Assembly: GCA_000171875.1 (NCBI GenBank)
Contig: ABHI01000001.1
Coordinates: 755,001 to 819,000 of the forward strand
Direction of reading: 5' to 3'
Length of the DNA stretch: 64,000 bases
Source of the DNA: Flavobacteriales bacterium ALC-1
Lineage (GTDB): Bacteria > Bacteroidota > Bacteroidia > Flavobacteriales > Flavobacteriaceae
How positions within the stretch are numbered: position 1 is the first letter of the stretch; each line of letters begins with the position of its first letter. The position numbers were made by a program, and so were the translations under genes. The notes beneath the pieces are model-generated. The model was not told the origin of the DNA. It searched no databases and saw only the letters and a list, made by a program, of their open reading frames with translations. Of this stretch, positions 27,699-35,894 are shown piece after piece.

Positions 27699-28154
27699 GT
27701 GGATACATTAAGCTACAAAACAGTTTCTGCTAACAAAGCTACCGTTAATAAGGAGTGGGTTTTAGTTGATGCTGAAGGACAAACTTTAGGTCGCTTAGCT
27801 TCAAGAGTAGCAATACTTTTAAGAGGTAAGCACAAACCTAATTTTACGCCACACGTTGATTGCGGTGACAACGTAGTTGTTGTTAATGCAGAAAAAATCA
27901 ACTTAACTGGTAACAAATGGACAGATAAAAGTTATATCCGTCACACAGGTTATCCAGGTGGTCAAAGAAGCCTGACTGCTACTGAAATGTTTGAGAAAGA
28001 CCCAACCAGATTAGTAGAAAAGTCAGTAAAAGGAATGTTACCTAAAAACAAATTAGGTGCTGTTCTTTTTAGAAATTTAACTGTTGTTGCTGGTACTGAG
28101 CACGCTCACGAAGCGCAGAAACCAAAGGCAATTAATTTAAAAGAAATTAACTAA
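27699..28154 (+). CDS. rplM: 50S ribosomal protein L13
   Basis: Ribosomal protein L13 of the large subunit, 151 residues. I take the GTG at 27699 as the start because it yields the N-terminus MDTLSYKTVSANK, which I recall as usual in flavobacterial L13. The longer frame from the GTG at 27678 would begin inside the leader hairpin. Hallmarks are WVLVDAEGQTLGRLAS, LRGKHKPNFTPHVDCGD and KMLPKN-type GMLPKNKLGAVLF. The stop and the rpsI start share one base (TAATG), so translation of the two proteins is coupled. The pair is preceded by a consensus promoter and followed by a terminator. Confidence 0.95.
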   Translation: MDTLSYKTVSANKATVNKEWVLVDAEGQTLGRLASRVAILLRGKHKPNFTPHVDCGDNVVVVNAEKINLTGNKWTDKSYIRHTGYPGGQRSLTATEMFEKDPTRLVEKSVKGMLPKNKLGAVLFRNLTVVAGTEHAHEAQKPKAINLKEIN

Positions 28155-28540
28155 TGGAAGTAATTCACAAAATTGGCCGTAGAAAGACGGCTGTTGCTCG
28201 TGTGTACGTTGCCAAAGGAAAAGGTAACATCACGGTGAACAAAAAAGACATGACGGATTATTTTAGTACTGCAACATTGCAATACAAAGTAAACCAGCCT
28301 ATAGTCATGACTAACAATGATGGCAACTTTGATATTACTGTTAACGTATATGGAGGTGGTATCACCGGCCAGGCAGAAGCAATACGTTTAGGTTTATCTC
28401 GTGCAATGTGCGAGTTAGATCCTGAAAACAGAGCAATATTAAAGCCAGAAGGTCTATTAACTAGAGATCCAAGAATGGTAGAGCGTAAGAAATTCGGTCA
28501 GAAGAAAGCGCGTAAGAAATTCCAATTCTCAAAACGTTAA
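28154..28540 (+). CDS. rpsI: 30S ribosomal protein S9
   Basis: Ribosomal protein S9 of the small subunit, 128 residues, the normal size. It opens with VIHKIGRRKTAVARVYV and includes VNVYGGGITGQAEAIRLGLSRA. It ends in the conserved basic tail KKARKKFQFSKR, whose last Arg reaches the P-site tRNA in known ribosomes. It overlaps rplM by one base. It is the last gene of the operon, with a hairpin terminator beginning 18 nt after the stop. Confidence 0.98.
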   Translation: MEVIHKIGRRKTAVARVYVAKGKGNITVNKKDMTDYFSTATLQYKVNQPIVMTNNDGNFDITVNVYGGGITGQAEAIRLGLSRAMCELDPENRAILKPEGLLTRDPRMVERKKFGQKKARKKFQFSKR

Positions 28541-28558
28541 TATCCAACAAATTTTATT

Positions 28559-28600
28559 CAGAATCTGTCATTGGCAGATTCTGGATTATTATTTTTTATT
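28559..28600 (+). terminator. rplM-rpsI terminator
   Basis: The 9-nt arms CAGAATCTG (28559-28567) and CAGATTCTG (28575-28583) pair around the loop TCATTGG and are followed by a T-rich run to 28600. Confidence 0.85.
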
Positions 28601-28660
28601 CGCCACGGGTTGGCATTTTATTGAAAAAACTGAATCTCGAATAGTTCGGGACAGTAAAAA

Positions 28661-28731
28661 GTTTAGCATCTAAATGATTAAGGCGAGCGTTAGCAACCAC
28701 TTAGTCATTGCTAATTTAACAGAACGTAAAC
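28661..28731 (+). promoter_or_regulatory. structured rpsB leader with alternative pairings
   Basis: Immediately before rpsB, AATGATTAAGG (28673-28683) can pair with CCACTTAGTCATT (28697-28709), closed outside by GTTTA (28661-28665) and TAAAC (28727-28731). The inner TTAGCAA (28690-28696) can instead pair with TTGCTAA (28708-28714), which would disrupt the first stem. Two mutually exclusive folds next to the start codon suggest translational autoregulation by S2. The pairing is seen in the sequence; the function is inference. Confidence 0.5.
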
Positions 28732-28740
28732 TATTACAAA

Positions 28741-29541
28741 ATGGAAAAAGTAGAAGTAAAAGAACTACTAGAAGCAGGTGTACATTTCGGTCACCTAACA
28801 CGTAAGTGGAACCCAAACATGGCTCCTTACATCTATATGGAGCGTAACGGTATCCATATTATCAACCTTTACAAAACAGCAGCAAAAATTCAAGAAACTT
28901 CTGAGGCATTAGCTAAGATTGCAGCTTCAGGAAAGAAAATCTTATTTGTTGCTACAAAAAAACAAGCTAAAGACATCGTTGCTGAAAAAGCAGGTGCTGT
29001 AAACCAACCTTATATTACTGAGCGTTGGCCAGGTGGAATGCTAACTAACTTCGTTACAATTAGAAAAGCCGTAAAGAAAATGGCTTCTATTGATAGAATG
29101 AAGAAAGATGGTACATTCAACTCTTTATCTAAAAAAGAACGTTTACAAGTCAATCGTTTACGTGCTAAATTAGAAAAGAATTTAGGTTCTATTTCTGATA
29201 TGACACGTTTACCAGGAGCTTTATTCGTAGTTGATATTATGCGTGAGCATATTGCTATTAAAGAAGCACAGAAATTGAATATTCCAATCTTTGCTATGGT
29301 AGATACTAACTCAGACCCACGTCAGGTAGATTACGTAATACCAGCAAATGATGATGCTTCAAAATCTATTCAGAAAGTTTTATCTATCGTATCTTCTGCA
29401 ATCGAAGATGGTTTAAACGAAAGAAAAGCTGAACGTGCTGAAAAAGATGGTAAAGCTCAAAAACCTGAAGCAAAAAAGGAAGCAAAGCCAGCAGCAAAAA
29501 AAGCTGAAAAAGCTCCTGTAGCAGCTCAAGAAGAAGAATAA
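28741..29541 (+). CDS. rpsB: 30S ribosomal protein S2
   Basis: Ribosomal protein S2, 266 residues. The core is standard: LLEAGVHFGHLTRKWNPNM, IYMERNGIHIINLYKT, FVATKKQAKDIV, PYITERWPGGMLTNF and DIMREHIAIKEAQKL, FAMVDTNSDP. The C-terminal tail from about residue 232 is a low-complexity run of Lys, Ala, Glu and Pro that extends past the bacterial core, as is common in Bacteroidota. It is followed by tsf, the usual partner, with a long hairpin between them. Confidence 0.98.
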   Translation: MEKVEVKELLEAGVHFGHLTRKWNPNMAPYIYMERNGIHIINLYKTAAKIQETSEALAKIAASGKKILFVATKKQAKDIVAEKAGAVNQPYITERWPGGMLTNFVTIRKAVKKMASIDRMKKDGTFNSLSKKERLQVNRLRAKLEKNLGSISDMTRLPGALFVVDIMREHIAIKEAQKLNIPIFAMVDTNSDPRQVDYVIPANDDASKSIQKVLSIVSSAIEDGLNERKAERAEKDGKAQKPEAKKEAKPAAKKAEKAPVAAQEEE

Positions 29542-29560
29542 ATAACATTTATACAATATT

Positions 29561-29609
29561 AAAAGTCATTTAGTTCTTTTCGCTTTTGAAAATTAATTGA
29601 ATGACTTTT
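29561..29609 (+). terminator. rpsB-tsf intergenic hairpin (possible attenuator)
   Basis: Arms 29561-29575 (AAAAGTCATTTAGTT) and 29595-29609 (AATTGAATGACTTTT) pair over 15 bp with two G-U pairs. A second short stem, TTTTC (29577-29581) with GAAAA (29588-29592), sits inside the loop. A short T-run ends the structure. It lies 14 nt before the tsf start, so it may act as a partial terminator or processing site that sets the S2 to EF-Ts ratio (inference). Confidence 0.6.
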
Positions 29610-29623
29610 TAAATTTAAAAACT

Positions 29624-30598
29624 ATGGAAAACACTGTAAAAATTACAGCAGCAGAAGTAAACAAGCTAAGACAAGCAACTGGTGCTGGTATGATGGATTG
29701 TAAAAAAGCTCTAGTTGAAGCTGGAGGTGATTTTGACAAAGCCATTGAAGTTCTACGTAAAAAAGGACAAAAGGTAGCAGAGAAAAGAGCTGACAGAGAT
29801 TCTTCTGAAGGTGCTGCTGTTGCTAAAATAAATTCAGATAACACTTCTGGTGTTGCTATTGTATTAGGTTGTGAAACTGATTTTGTTGGTAAAAACGAAA
29901 CTTTCGTGGCATTAGCTAATGATTTAGCTGATATCGCATTAAACCACAATACAAAAGAAGAATTTTTAGCTGCTGATTTTGGTGGAATGACTGTTGCTGA
30001 AAAGCTAACAGAACAAACTGGAGTTATTGGTGAAAAATTAGATATCACTGCTTTTGAAAAGTTAGATGCTCCTTTCGTTGGACAATATGTTCACATTAAT
30101 AAGATTGCTGCTTTAGTGGGTTTATCTGCAAAAGTGGATAACGTTGAAACTTTAGTTAAAGATGTAGCAATGCAAGTGGCTTCTATGGGAGCAACTACAT
30201 TATCTTACAAAGATTTTGATGCTGCATTTGTAGCTTCAGAAACTGAAGCACGTATTGCAGTTATCGAAAAAGATAATATTGAATTAGGACGTTTAGGTAA
30301 GACCTTAAAAAATGTACCTCAGTACATTTCTATGGCGCAATTAACTCCTGAGGTATTAACTGCTGCTGAAGATGCTGCTAAGGCAGAATTAAAAGCTGAA
30401 GGTAAGCCAGAACAAATCTGGGATAGAATCTTACCTGGTAAAATGGAACGTTTTGTTTCTGATAACACAACTTTAGATCAAGAACAGTGTTTACTAGATC
30501 AGAAATTTATCAAAGATGAAAAGCAAACTGTTGCTCAGTATGTAGAATCTTATGGTGGCGTTTCTGTTACTGGTTTCAAAAGAGCTACAGTAGGATAA
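29624..30598 (+). CDS. tsf: translation elongation factor Ts
   Basis: Nucleotide exchange factor for EF-Tu, 324 residues. I place the start at the ATG 29624 (MENTVKITAAEVNKLRQATG); an in-frame TTG at 29597 lies inside the upstream hairpin. The UBA-like N-terminus includes RQATGAGMMDCKKAL, and the core carries ALGCETDFV-type VLGCETDFVGKNETFV, the segment that contacts EF-Tu. The order rpsB-tsf followed by pyrH and frr is conserved in bacteria. A strong terminator follows at 30625. Confidence 0.98.
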   Translation: MENTVKITAAEVNKLRQATGAGMMDCKKALVEAGGDFDKAIEVLRKKGQKVAEKRADRDSSEGAAVAKINSDNTSGVAIVLGCETDFVGKNETFVALANDLADIALNHNTKEEFLAADFGGMTVAEKLTEQTGVIGEKLDITAFEKLDAPFVGQYVHINKIAALVGLSAKVDNVETLVKDVAMQVASMGATTLSYKDFDAAFVASETEARIAVIEKDNIELGRLGKTLKNVPQYISMAQLTPEVLTAAEDAAKAELKAEGKPEQIWDRILPGKMERFVSDNTTLDQEQCLLDQKFIKDEKQTVAQYVESYGGVSVTGFKRATVG

Positions 30599-30624
30599 TC
30601 AATTATTCTAAATTGAATTATATT

Positions 30625-30657
30625 AAAAAGCTTCTCAAAAATGAGAAGCTTTTTTTT
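30625..30657 (+). terminator. tsf terminator
   Basis: Perfect 13-bp stem (30625-30637 with 30642-30654) around the loop AAAA, followed by Ts to 30657. It is a textbook intrinsic terminator ending the rpsB-tsf operon. Confidence 0.93.
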
Positions 30658-30694
30658 GTCCAAATTTTCACTTTTACAAAAGCTAATAATTATG

Positions 30695-30702
30695 TAGCTT
30701 TG
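30695..30702 (+). promoter_or_regulatory. pyrH promoter -7 element
   Basis: TAGCTTTG is an exact TAnnTTTG match, 20 nt before the pyrH ATG, so the leader would be short. The -33 region (CTTTTAC, about 19 nt upstream) is weak. Confidence 0.55.
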
Positions 30703-30722
30703 TTCAACTTTCAAAACAACTC

Positions 30723-31430
30723 ATGAAATATAAAAGAATACTACTGAAATTATCTGGTGAAGCCTTAATGGGCAATCGTCAATACGGTATAGACCCAGAG
30801 CGTTTATCAGAATATGCAAAGGATATTAAAGAAATTACAGATTTAGGTATCGAAGTTGCTATTGTTATCGGTGGTGGAAATATTTTTAGAGGTGTTGCTG
30901 GCGCTATGAATGGTATGGATCGCGTGCAAGGAGACCATATGGGAATGTTAGCAACCGTAATAAATGGCTTAGCATTACAAAACGCATTAGAAGATGCTGA
31001 TGTAAAAACACGTTTACAAACAGCTATTAAAATAAATGAAGTTGCTGAACCTTTTATAAGACGAAAAGCAATGAGTCATCTCAGAAAAGGTCGTGTTGTA
31101 ATTTTTGGTGGCGGAACTGGTAATCCCTATTTTACTACAGATTCTGCAGCTGTATTACGTGCTATAGAGATTGAAGCTGATGTAATATTAAAAGGTACTC
31201 GCGTTGATGGGATTTATACTGCAGACCCAGAAAAAGATAGTACAGCCGTTAAGTTTGATCATATTTCTTTTGAGGATGTATTACGTAAAGGTTTAAAAGT
31301 AATGGATACAACAGCTTTTACATTGAGCCAAGAAAATGCATTGCCAATTATAGTTTTTGATATGAATAAAAAAGGAAACTTACTTAAAGTAGTTTCTGGA
31401 GAGAATATAGGTACTGTAGTTAATCTGTAA
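30723..31430 (+). CDS. pyrH: uridylate kinase
   Basis: UMP kinase of the amino acid kinase family, converting UMP and ATP to UDP in pyrimidine synthesis. At 235 residues it is the normal size. Motifs are [63 protein letters not shown] and [16 protein letters not shown]. It is followed 46 nt later by frr, the usual gene pair, and both probably come from the promoter at 30695. It is cytoplasmic and hexameric in known cases. Confidence 0.98.
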   Translation: MKYKRILLKLSGEALMGNRQYGIDPERLSEYAKDIKEITDLGIEVAIVIGGGNIFRGVAGAMNGMDRVQGDHMGMLATVINGLALQNALEDADVKTRLQTAIKINEVAEPFIRRKAMSHLRKGRVVIFGGGTGNPYFTTDSAAVLRAIEIEADVILKGTRVDGIYTADPEKDSTAVKFDHISFEDVLRKGLKVMDTTAFTLSQENALPIIVFDMNKKGNLLKVVSGENIGTVVNL

Positions 31431-31476
31431 TATTTGGCTTAACTTTTGATAACTGTAAATTAAAATTTTTAACACT

Positions 31477-32031
31477 ATGAACGAAGACATTAAATTTATA
31501 ATAGATACAGCTAAAGAAGCGATGGATAGTGCAATTAAGCATTTAGAAAAGCAGTTGATTAATATTAGAGCTGGTAAGGCCAGTCCTTCTATGTTAGGGA
31601 GCGTTATGGTAGATTATTATGGTTCTCAAACTCCACTTAGCCAAGTAGCAAACGTTAACACACCAGATGGTAGAACAATTTCTGTACAGCCTTGGGAAAA
31701 AAGTATGCTTCAAGAAATAGAACGTGGTATTATGGTCGCTAATTTAGGTTTTAATCCTATGAACAATGGTGAAATGGTTATCATTAACGTTCCACCATTA
31801 ACTGAGGAACGTCGAAGAGATTTAGCAAAACAAGCCAAAGCCGAAACTGAAGATGCTAAAATTGGTATTAGAAATGCACGTAAAGATGCCATGAATGATA
31901 TTAAAAGTACAGATGTTTCTGAGGATTTACAGAAAAATGCTGAAATAGATGTACAAGAACTCACCGATTCTTACGTTAAAAGAATAGATGATATTCTAGA
32001 CCTCAAAGAAAAAGAGATAATGACCGTTTAG
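31477..32031 (+). CDS. frr: ribosome recycling factor
   Basis: Splits post-termination ribosomes together with EF-G. It has 184 residues, with the family pattern of a three-helix bundle and a small beta domain: INIRAGKASPSMLGSVMVDYYGS, SVQPWEKSMLQEIERGI, IINVPPLTEERRRDLAKQ and the C-terminal DSYVKRIDDILDLKEKEIM. A terminator follows 15 nt after the stop, closing the pyrH-frr unit. Confidence 0.98.
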   Translation: MNEDIKFIIDTAKEAMDSAIKHLEKQLINIRAGKASPSMLGSVMVDYYGSQTPLSQVANVNTPDGRTISVQPWEKSMLQEIERGIMVANLGFNPMNNGEMVIINVPPLTEERRRDLAKQAKAETEDAKIGIRNARKDAMNDIKSTDVSEDLQKNAEIDVQELTDSYVKRIDDILDLKEKEIMTV

Positions 32032-32045
32032 TCTCAACAGAATAT

Positions 32046-32075
32046 ACATCCCAAAATCATTGGGATGTTTTTTTT
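32046..32075 (+). terminator. frr terminator
   Basis: ACATCCCAA (32046-32054) pairs with TTGGGATGT (32060-32068) around the loop AATCA, followed by eight Ts. Confidence 0.9.
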
Positions 32076-32098
32076 AAAATCACAATTTATAACGCTAA

Positions 32099-33379
32099 AT
32101 GCAAAGATATTTTTTTGTTGTTTTTCTTCTAACCTTTGCAACAAGTAGCTTTGCTCAAAACCCAACTTTAAAAGAAAAAGATTCGGTAAAAATAGCCCAG
32201 GATTCCATTAAAAAAATTGAGTTTTTAAAAAATATTGGCAATGGTTATCTGCCTTTTAATTACTTCAATTTAGACTTACGTTATCTTATAAAATTCAATC
32301 AATATGAAGGCTTTAGGAGTGGACTTGGAGGCGTTACAAACGATCGTTTTTCGGAACATTATAGAATAAACTCTTACCTCGTTTATGGCTTTAAAGACAA
32401 ACGTTTAAAATATAAAGTTGGTGGTGGTTTTAGAGTGAGTGAAGATTCAAACACTTGGGTTAATATTGCATACACTGATGATTTACAAGAGACTGGGAGT
32501 TCTAATTTTTTAACCGATAAACGTTTCTTTACTTTTTTTGAACCGCGTTTATTAAACATCGATTTATTTCACAGACATATCACAAAATCTGTTGGGCTAG
32601 AGCATAGAATTTCGAATAATTTACTATCAGAAGCACAATTGTCTATCAGCAAAATTAATCCAACATATAATTACAATTTTGTACGAGATGATGATGTTTT
32701 TGATAAATATGATTTAAGCATAGCACAACTAAGTCTTCAATGGAGTCCTTTTAGTACTTATAAATTAGAAAACGACAAAATAAAAGAAAAAAAGGAAGGT
32801 TATCCAAAATTTACACTTCAGTTTTCTCAAGGGTTGAAATCTGTTTTTGGGAGTGATTTCAAATTTTCTAAAATCGATTTTAGAACTGTACAACAATTCA
32901 ATCATAAAAACGAAGCCGTAACAAATATTACATTAGTTGCTGGTATGGCTAGTGGAAAAACACCTATTACGCATTTATACCATGCCTATCCTAATAATAT
33001 TAGAAAAGAGACTATACTCCAACGTTTCTCTGTTGCTGGATTAAACAGTTTTGAAACCATGTATTTTAATGAGTTCTTTAGTGATAAATTTTCAACCCTT
33101 CAATTAAAGCATAAGTTCAAACCATTTAAAATATCAGAATGGTTTAAACCACAATTAGTACTTATTTCTAGGTATGCAATTGGCAATATGGATAACATAG
33201 ACAGACATCAAGGTATAAGCTTTAACACGCTTGATAAACTCTACTCTGAATCTGGTTTTGAAATCAATAAACTCCTCTTTGGTTTTGGGCTTAGTTTTGC
33301 CTATCGTTATGGTGGTTACCACCTTCCAAATTTAGAAGATAATATTGCTTTTAAATTCACATTCAATATTTCTCTATAA
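32099..33379 (+). CDS. predicted outer-membrane beta-barrel, DUF5686-like C-terminal region
   Basis: A 426-residue exported protein with a signal peptide (MQRYFFVVFLLTFATSSFAQ) and a mature part made of alternating strands (FNYFNLDLRYLIKFNQYEGF, GFKDKRLKYKVGGGFRV, FAYRYGGYHLPNLEDN) ending in FKFTFNISL. The pattern resembles the C-terminal barrel of the DUF5686/carboxypeptidase-regulatory-like family, but those proteins are usually 800 residues or more and carry an N-terminal CarboxypepD_reg domain and a plug-like part. Here only the barrel remains, so this is either a free-standing barrel or a shortened relative. It lies between two terminators and is probably transcribed alone. Function unknown. 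Confidence 0.65.
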   Translation: MQRYFFVVFLLTFATSSFAQNPTLKEKDSVKIAQDSIKKIEFLKNIGNGYLPFNYFNLDLRYLIKFNQYEGFRSGLGGVTNDRFSEHYRINSYLVYGFKDKRLKYKVGGGFRVSEDSNTWVNIAYTDDLQETGSSNFLTDKRFFTFFEPRLLNIDLFHRHITKSVGLEHRISNNLLSEAQLSISKINPTYNYNFVRDDDVFDKYDLSIAQLSLQWSPFSTYKLENDKIKEKKEGYPKFTLQFSQGLKSVFGSDFKFSKIDFRTVQQFNHKNEAVTNITLVAGMASGKTPITHLYHAYPNNIRKETILQRFSVAGLNSFETMYFNEFFSDKFSTLQLKHKFKPFKISEWFKPQLVLISRYAIGNMDNIDRHQGISFNTLDKLYSESGFEINKLLFGFGLSFAYRYGGYHLPNLEDNIAFKFTFNISL

Positions 33380-33402
33380 TCCAAATTATATTCCTGTTAA
33401 TT

Positions 33403-33426
33403 ACCTAACAAATCCTTAGGTTTTTT
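33403..33426 (+). terminator. weak intrinsic terminator
   Basis: ACCTAA (33403-33408) pairs with TTAGGT (33416-33421) around a 7-nt loop, followed by a T-run to 33426. The stem is short, but the placement after the barrel gene fits. Confidence 0.6.
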
Positions 33427-33427
33427 C

Positions 33428-33435
33428 TACCTTTG
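33428..33435 (+). promoter_or_regulatory. promoter -7 element of the MMPL/asnS/rpoN unit
   Basis: TACCTTTG is an exact TAnnTTTG match, 18 nt before the exporter ATG and directly after a terminator. No good TTG was found at the -33 position. Confidence 0.5.
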
Positions 33436-33453
33436 CGGCTCATTGATTAATGC

Positions 33454-35874
33454 ATGTTAAAACTATTTACAACAGGATTTTGGGAAGCTATTGCGAGGTT
33501 AATTCTTCGTAATAAAATTTTCATATTAATTGCCGTCATTTTGGCAACTGTGTTTTTTAGTATGCAATGGAAACATATGCGCTTTACTTATACAGAGGCT
33601 AATATGTTGCCTGATGAGCATGAGGTCAATATCACTTACAACGAATTTCTAAAAGTATTCGGTGAGGAAGGTAACCTTATCGTTCTTGGTGTAAAAGATT
33701 CTAGCTTATTTTCTGTAAGGCAACTGAATGCTTGGAACAAACTAGCAGATTCTTTTAAGTCTTATGATGAAGTCGAAACCGTTTTATCTATAAAAGATCT
33801 TCAGAAATTAGTTAAGAATACAAAAAAAGAACAATTCGATTTAGAGCCTTTTATAAAAGATTCAATTACAAGTACTGAGCAGATAGACAAACTTCAAAAT
33901 GAGTTGTTTAAACAATATCCTTTTTACGATAATTTTTTATTTAATGCCGAAACGAAAACCATTCGTACAGCAATTTATCTAAAGAAAGATATTGTAAACA
34001 CTTCAGCTAGAAAAGATTTTATAATAAAAGTACTGCAACCAGAAATTGAAAATTTTCAAGATAAAACTGGACTATCAGTTCGTGTATCTGGTATGCCGTA
34101 TATAAGAACATTAAACGCACAAAATATTGTTGATGAGATTCCTATATTTATTGCTGCTGCACTATTTATAACCTCACTAATTTTCTTTTTATTCTTTAGA
34201 TCTTTTAGAGCAACTGTTATATCACTTATTGTAGTATGTGTTGGTGTTATGTGGACTTTTGGAATCATTGGAATTCTAGGTTACGAAATCACAGTGCTTA
34301 CGGCTTTAATACCACCTTTAATTATCGTTATTGGTATTCCAAATTGTATTTTTTTAATTAACAAATATCAACATGAAGTTAAATCTCATGGTAACAAAGT
34401 AAAATCATTACAACGTGTTATTACTAAAGTAGGTAATGCTACGTTAATGACTAATGTTACTACAGCTTCGGGTTTTGCGACATTTATTCTTACAGAAAGT
34501 AAATTACTTAAGGAATTTGGTATTGTAGCTTCGTTGAGCATTCTTGCTATATTTATACTGTGTTTGCTTGTTATTCCGATAATGTACACCTTTTTGCCAT
34601 ATCCAAAACAACGTCATTTAGAACATTTAAATAAACGTTGGATTGGTGGATTTGTGGATTGGATGGAACGTATGGTAAAACACAAAAAGATTACTATTTA
34701 CGTTACTGCTTTCATCTTAATTATTGTGAGTATGATTGGTATGAACCAGATAAGAATTTCTGGAAGCCTTATTGAAGACATGCCACAAGACAAGCAATTC
34801 TTTAAAGACATACGCTTTTTTGAAGATGAATTTAATGGTATTATGCCATTAGAAATAATGGTTGACACTAAACGTAAAAAGGGTGTTATGAAATTAGCAA
34901 CCTTAAAACGTATTAATGAGCTTGAAGAACTTATAGATGAAACACCAGAGTTATCTAAACCAATCTCAGTTGTGAGCTTGGTGAAATATAGCAAACAAGC
35001 CTATTATAATGGCAATCCTAAGTATTACCAATTACCAACAAGTCAAGAAAATAGTTTTATTCTTTCATATGCTAAAAACTCAAATTCTGATGTTGACTTA
35101 CTAAAGAATTTTGTAGATAGCACAGGTCAGTATGCGCGTATCACCACCTTTATGAAAGATATTGGTACTGATAAAATGGAACGTATAGAAGAGAACCTTC
35201 AAAATAAAATAGATAAAGTATTTCCTAAAGAACGTTATGATGTTATTATGACAGGTAAAGCTTTAGTATTCCAAAAAGGAACTAAATACTTGGTAAGAAA
35301 TTTAGTGATTTCATTAACACTGGCTATTTTTCTTATTTCACTATTTATGGCCTATCTGTTTCGTTCGTTTAGAATGATTATTGTATCCTTAATTCCAAAC
35401 TTATTACCACTTTTAGTTACAGCAGGTTTAATGGGTTACTTAGGTGTACCTATAAAGCCTTCGACTATATTAGTATTTAGTATTGCATTTGGTATTTCTG
35501 TAGATGATACTATTCACTTTTTGGCAAAATATAGGCAAGAATTACAAGCCAACCATTGGAAAATTAGAAAATCAGTTTATGCAGCACTTAGAGAAACAGG
35601 TGTAAGTATGTTCTATACGTCTATTGTATTATTCTTTGGTTTTTCGGTATTTACAATTTCTAGTTTTGGAGGTACTGTAGCATTAGGCGCTTTGGTGTCT
35701 GTCACCCTACTTTTTGCTATGCTCTCTAACTTACTCTTATTACCATCTCTATTACTATCATTAGAGCGTAATATTGCGAATAAAGAAGTATTAAGAGAAC
35801 CAGCGATTAATATTATACCTTCGGAAGATGATACCGAAGATGACATAGAAAATAAAGAAGAAAATTTATCTTAG
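33454..35874 (+). CDS. MMPL/RND superfamily exporter
   Basis: An 806-residue inner-membrane protein with the repeated layout of the MMPL branch of RND transporters. It has one N-terminal helix (about 20-40), a periplasmic loop, five helices including the sterol-sensing-like stretch (about 215-390; FIAAALFITSLIFFLFF, IGIPNCIFLINKYQHE), a second N-terminal-type helix (about 415-435), a second loop and five more helices with IAFGISVDDTIHFLAKYRQE. Relatives move lipids or other hydrophobic compounds and include hopanoid transporters; the cargo here is unknown. No adaptor or TolC gene is adjacent, which separates it from the tripartite pump at 55021. It leads into asnS after 20 nt. Confidence 0.88.
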   Translation: MLKLFTTGFWEAIARLILRNKIFILIAVILATVFFSMQWKHMRFTYTEANMLPDEHEVNITYNEFLKVFGEEGNLIVLGVKDSSLFSVRQLNAWNKLADSFKSYDEVETVLSIKDLQKLVKNTKKEQFDLEPFIKDSITSTEQIDKLQNELFKQYPFYDNFLFNAETKTIRTAIYLKKDIVNTSARKDFIIKVLQPEIENFQDKTGLSVRVSGMPYIRTLNAQNIVDEIPIFIAAALFITSLIFFLFFRSFRATVISLIVVCVGVMWTFGIIGILGYEITVLTALIPPLIIVIGIPNCIFLINKYQHEVKSHGNKVKSLQRVITKVGNATLMTNVTTASGFATFILTESKLLKEFGIVASLSILAIFILCLLVIPIMYTFLPYPKQRHLEHLNKRWIGGFVDWMERMVKHKKITIYVTAFILIIVSMIGMNQIRISGSLIEDMPQDKQFFKDIRFFEDEFNGIMPLEIMVDTKRKKGVMKLATLKRINELEELIDETPELSKPISVVSLVKYSKQAYYNGNPKYYQLPTSQENSFILSYAKNSNSDVDLLKNFVDSTGQYARITTFMKDIGTDKMERIEENLQNKIDKVFPKERYDVIMTGKALVFQKGTKYLVRNLVISLTLAIFLISLFMAYLFRSFRMIIVSLIPNLLPLLVTAGLMGYLGVPIKPSTILVFSIAFGISVDDTIHFLAKYRQELQANHWKIRKSVYAALRETGVSMFYTSIVLFFGFSVFTISSFGGTVALGALVSVTLLFAMLSNLLLLPSLLLSLERNIANKEVLREPAINIIPSEDDTEDDIENKEENLS

Positions 35875-35894
35875 CATTTCAAAATAATTAAAAC

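Noticed and set aside
29593..30048. 151-residue frame antisense to tsf
   Set aside because: tsf is certain, and the antisense product is a low-complexity Ser/Ala shadow.
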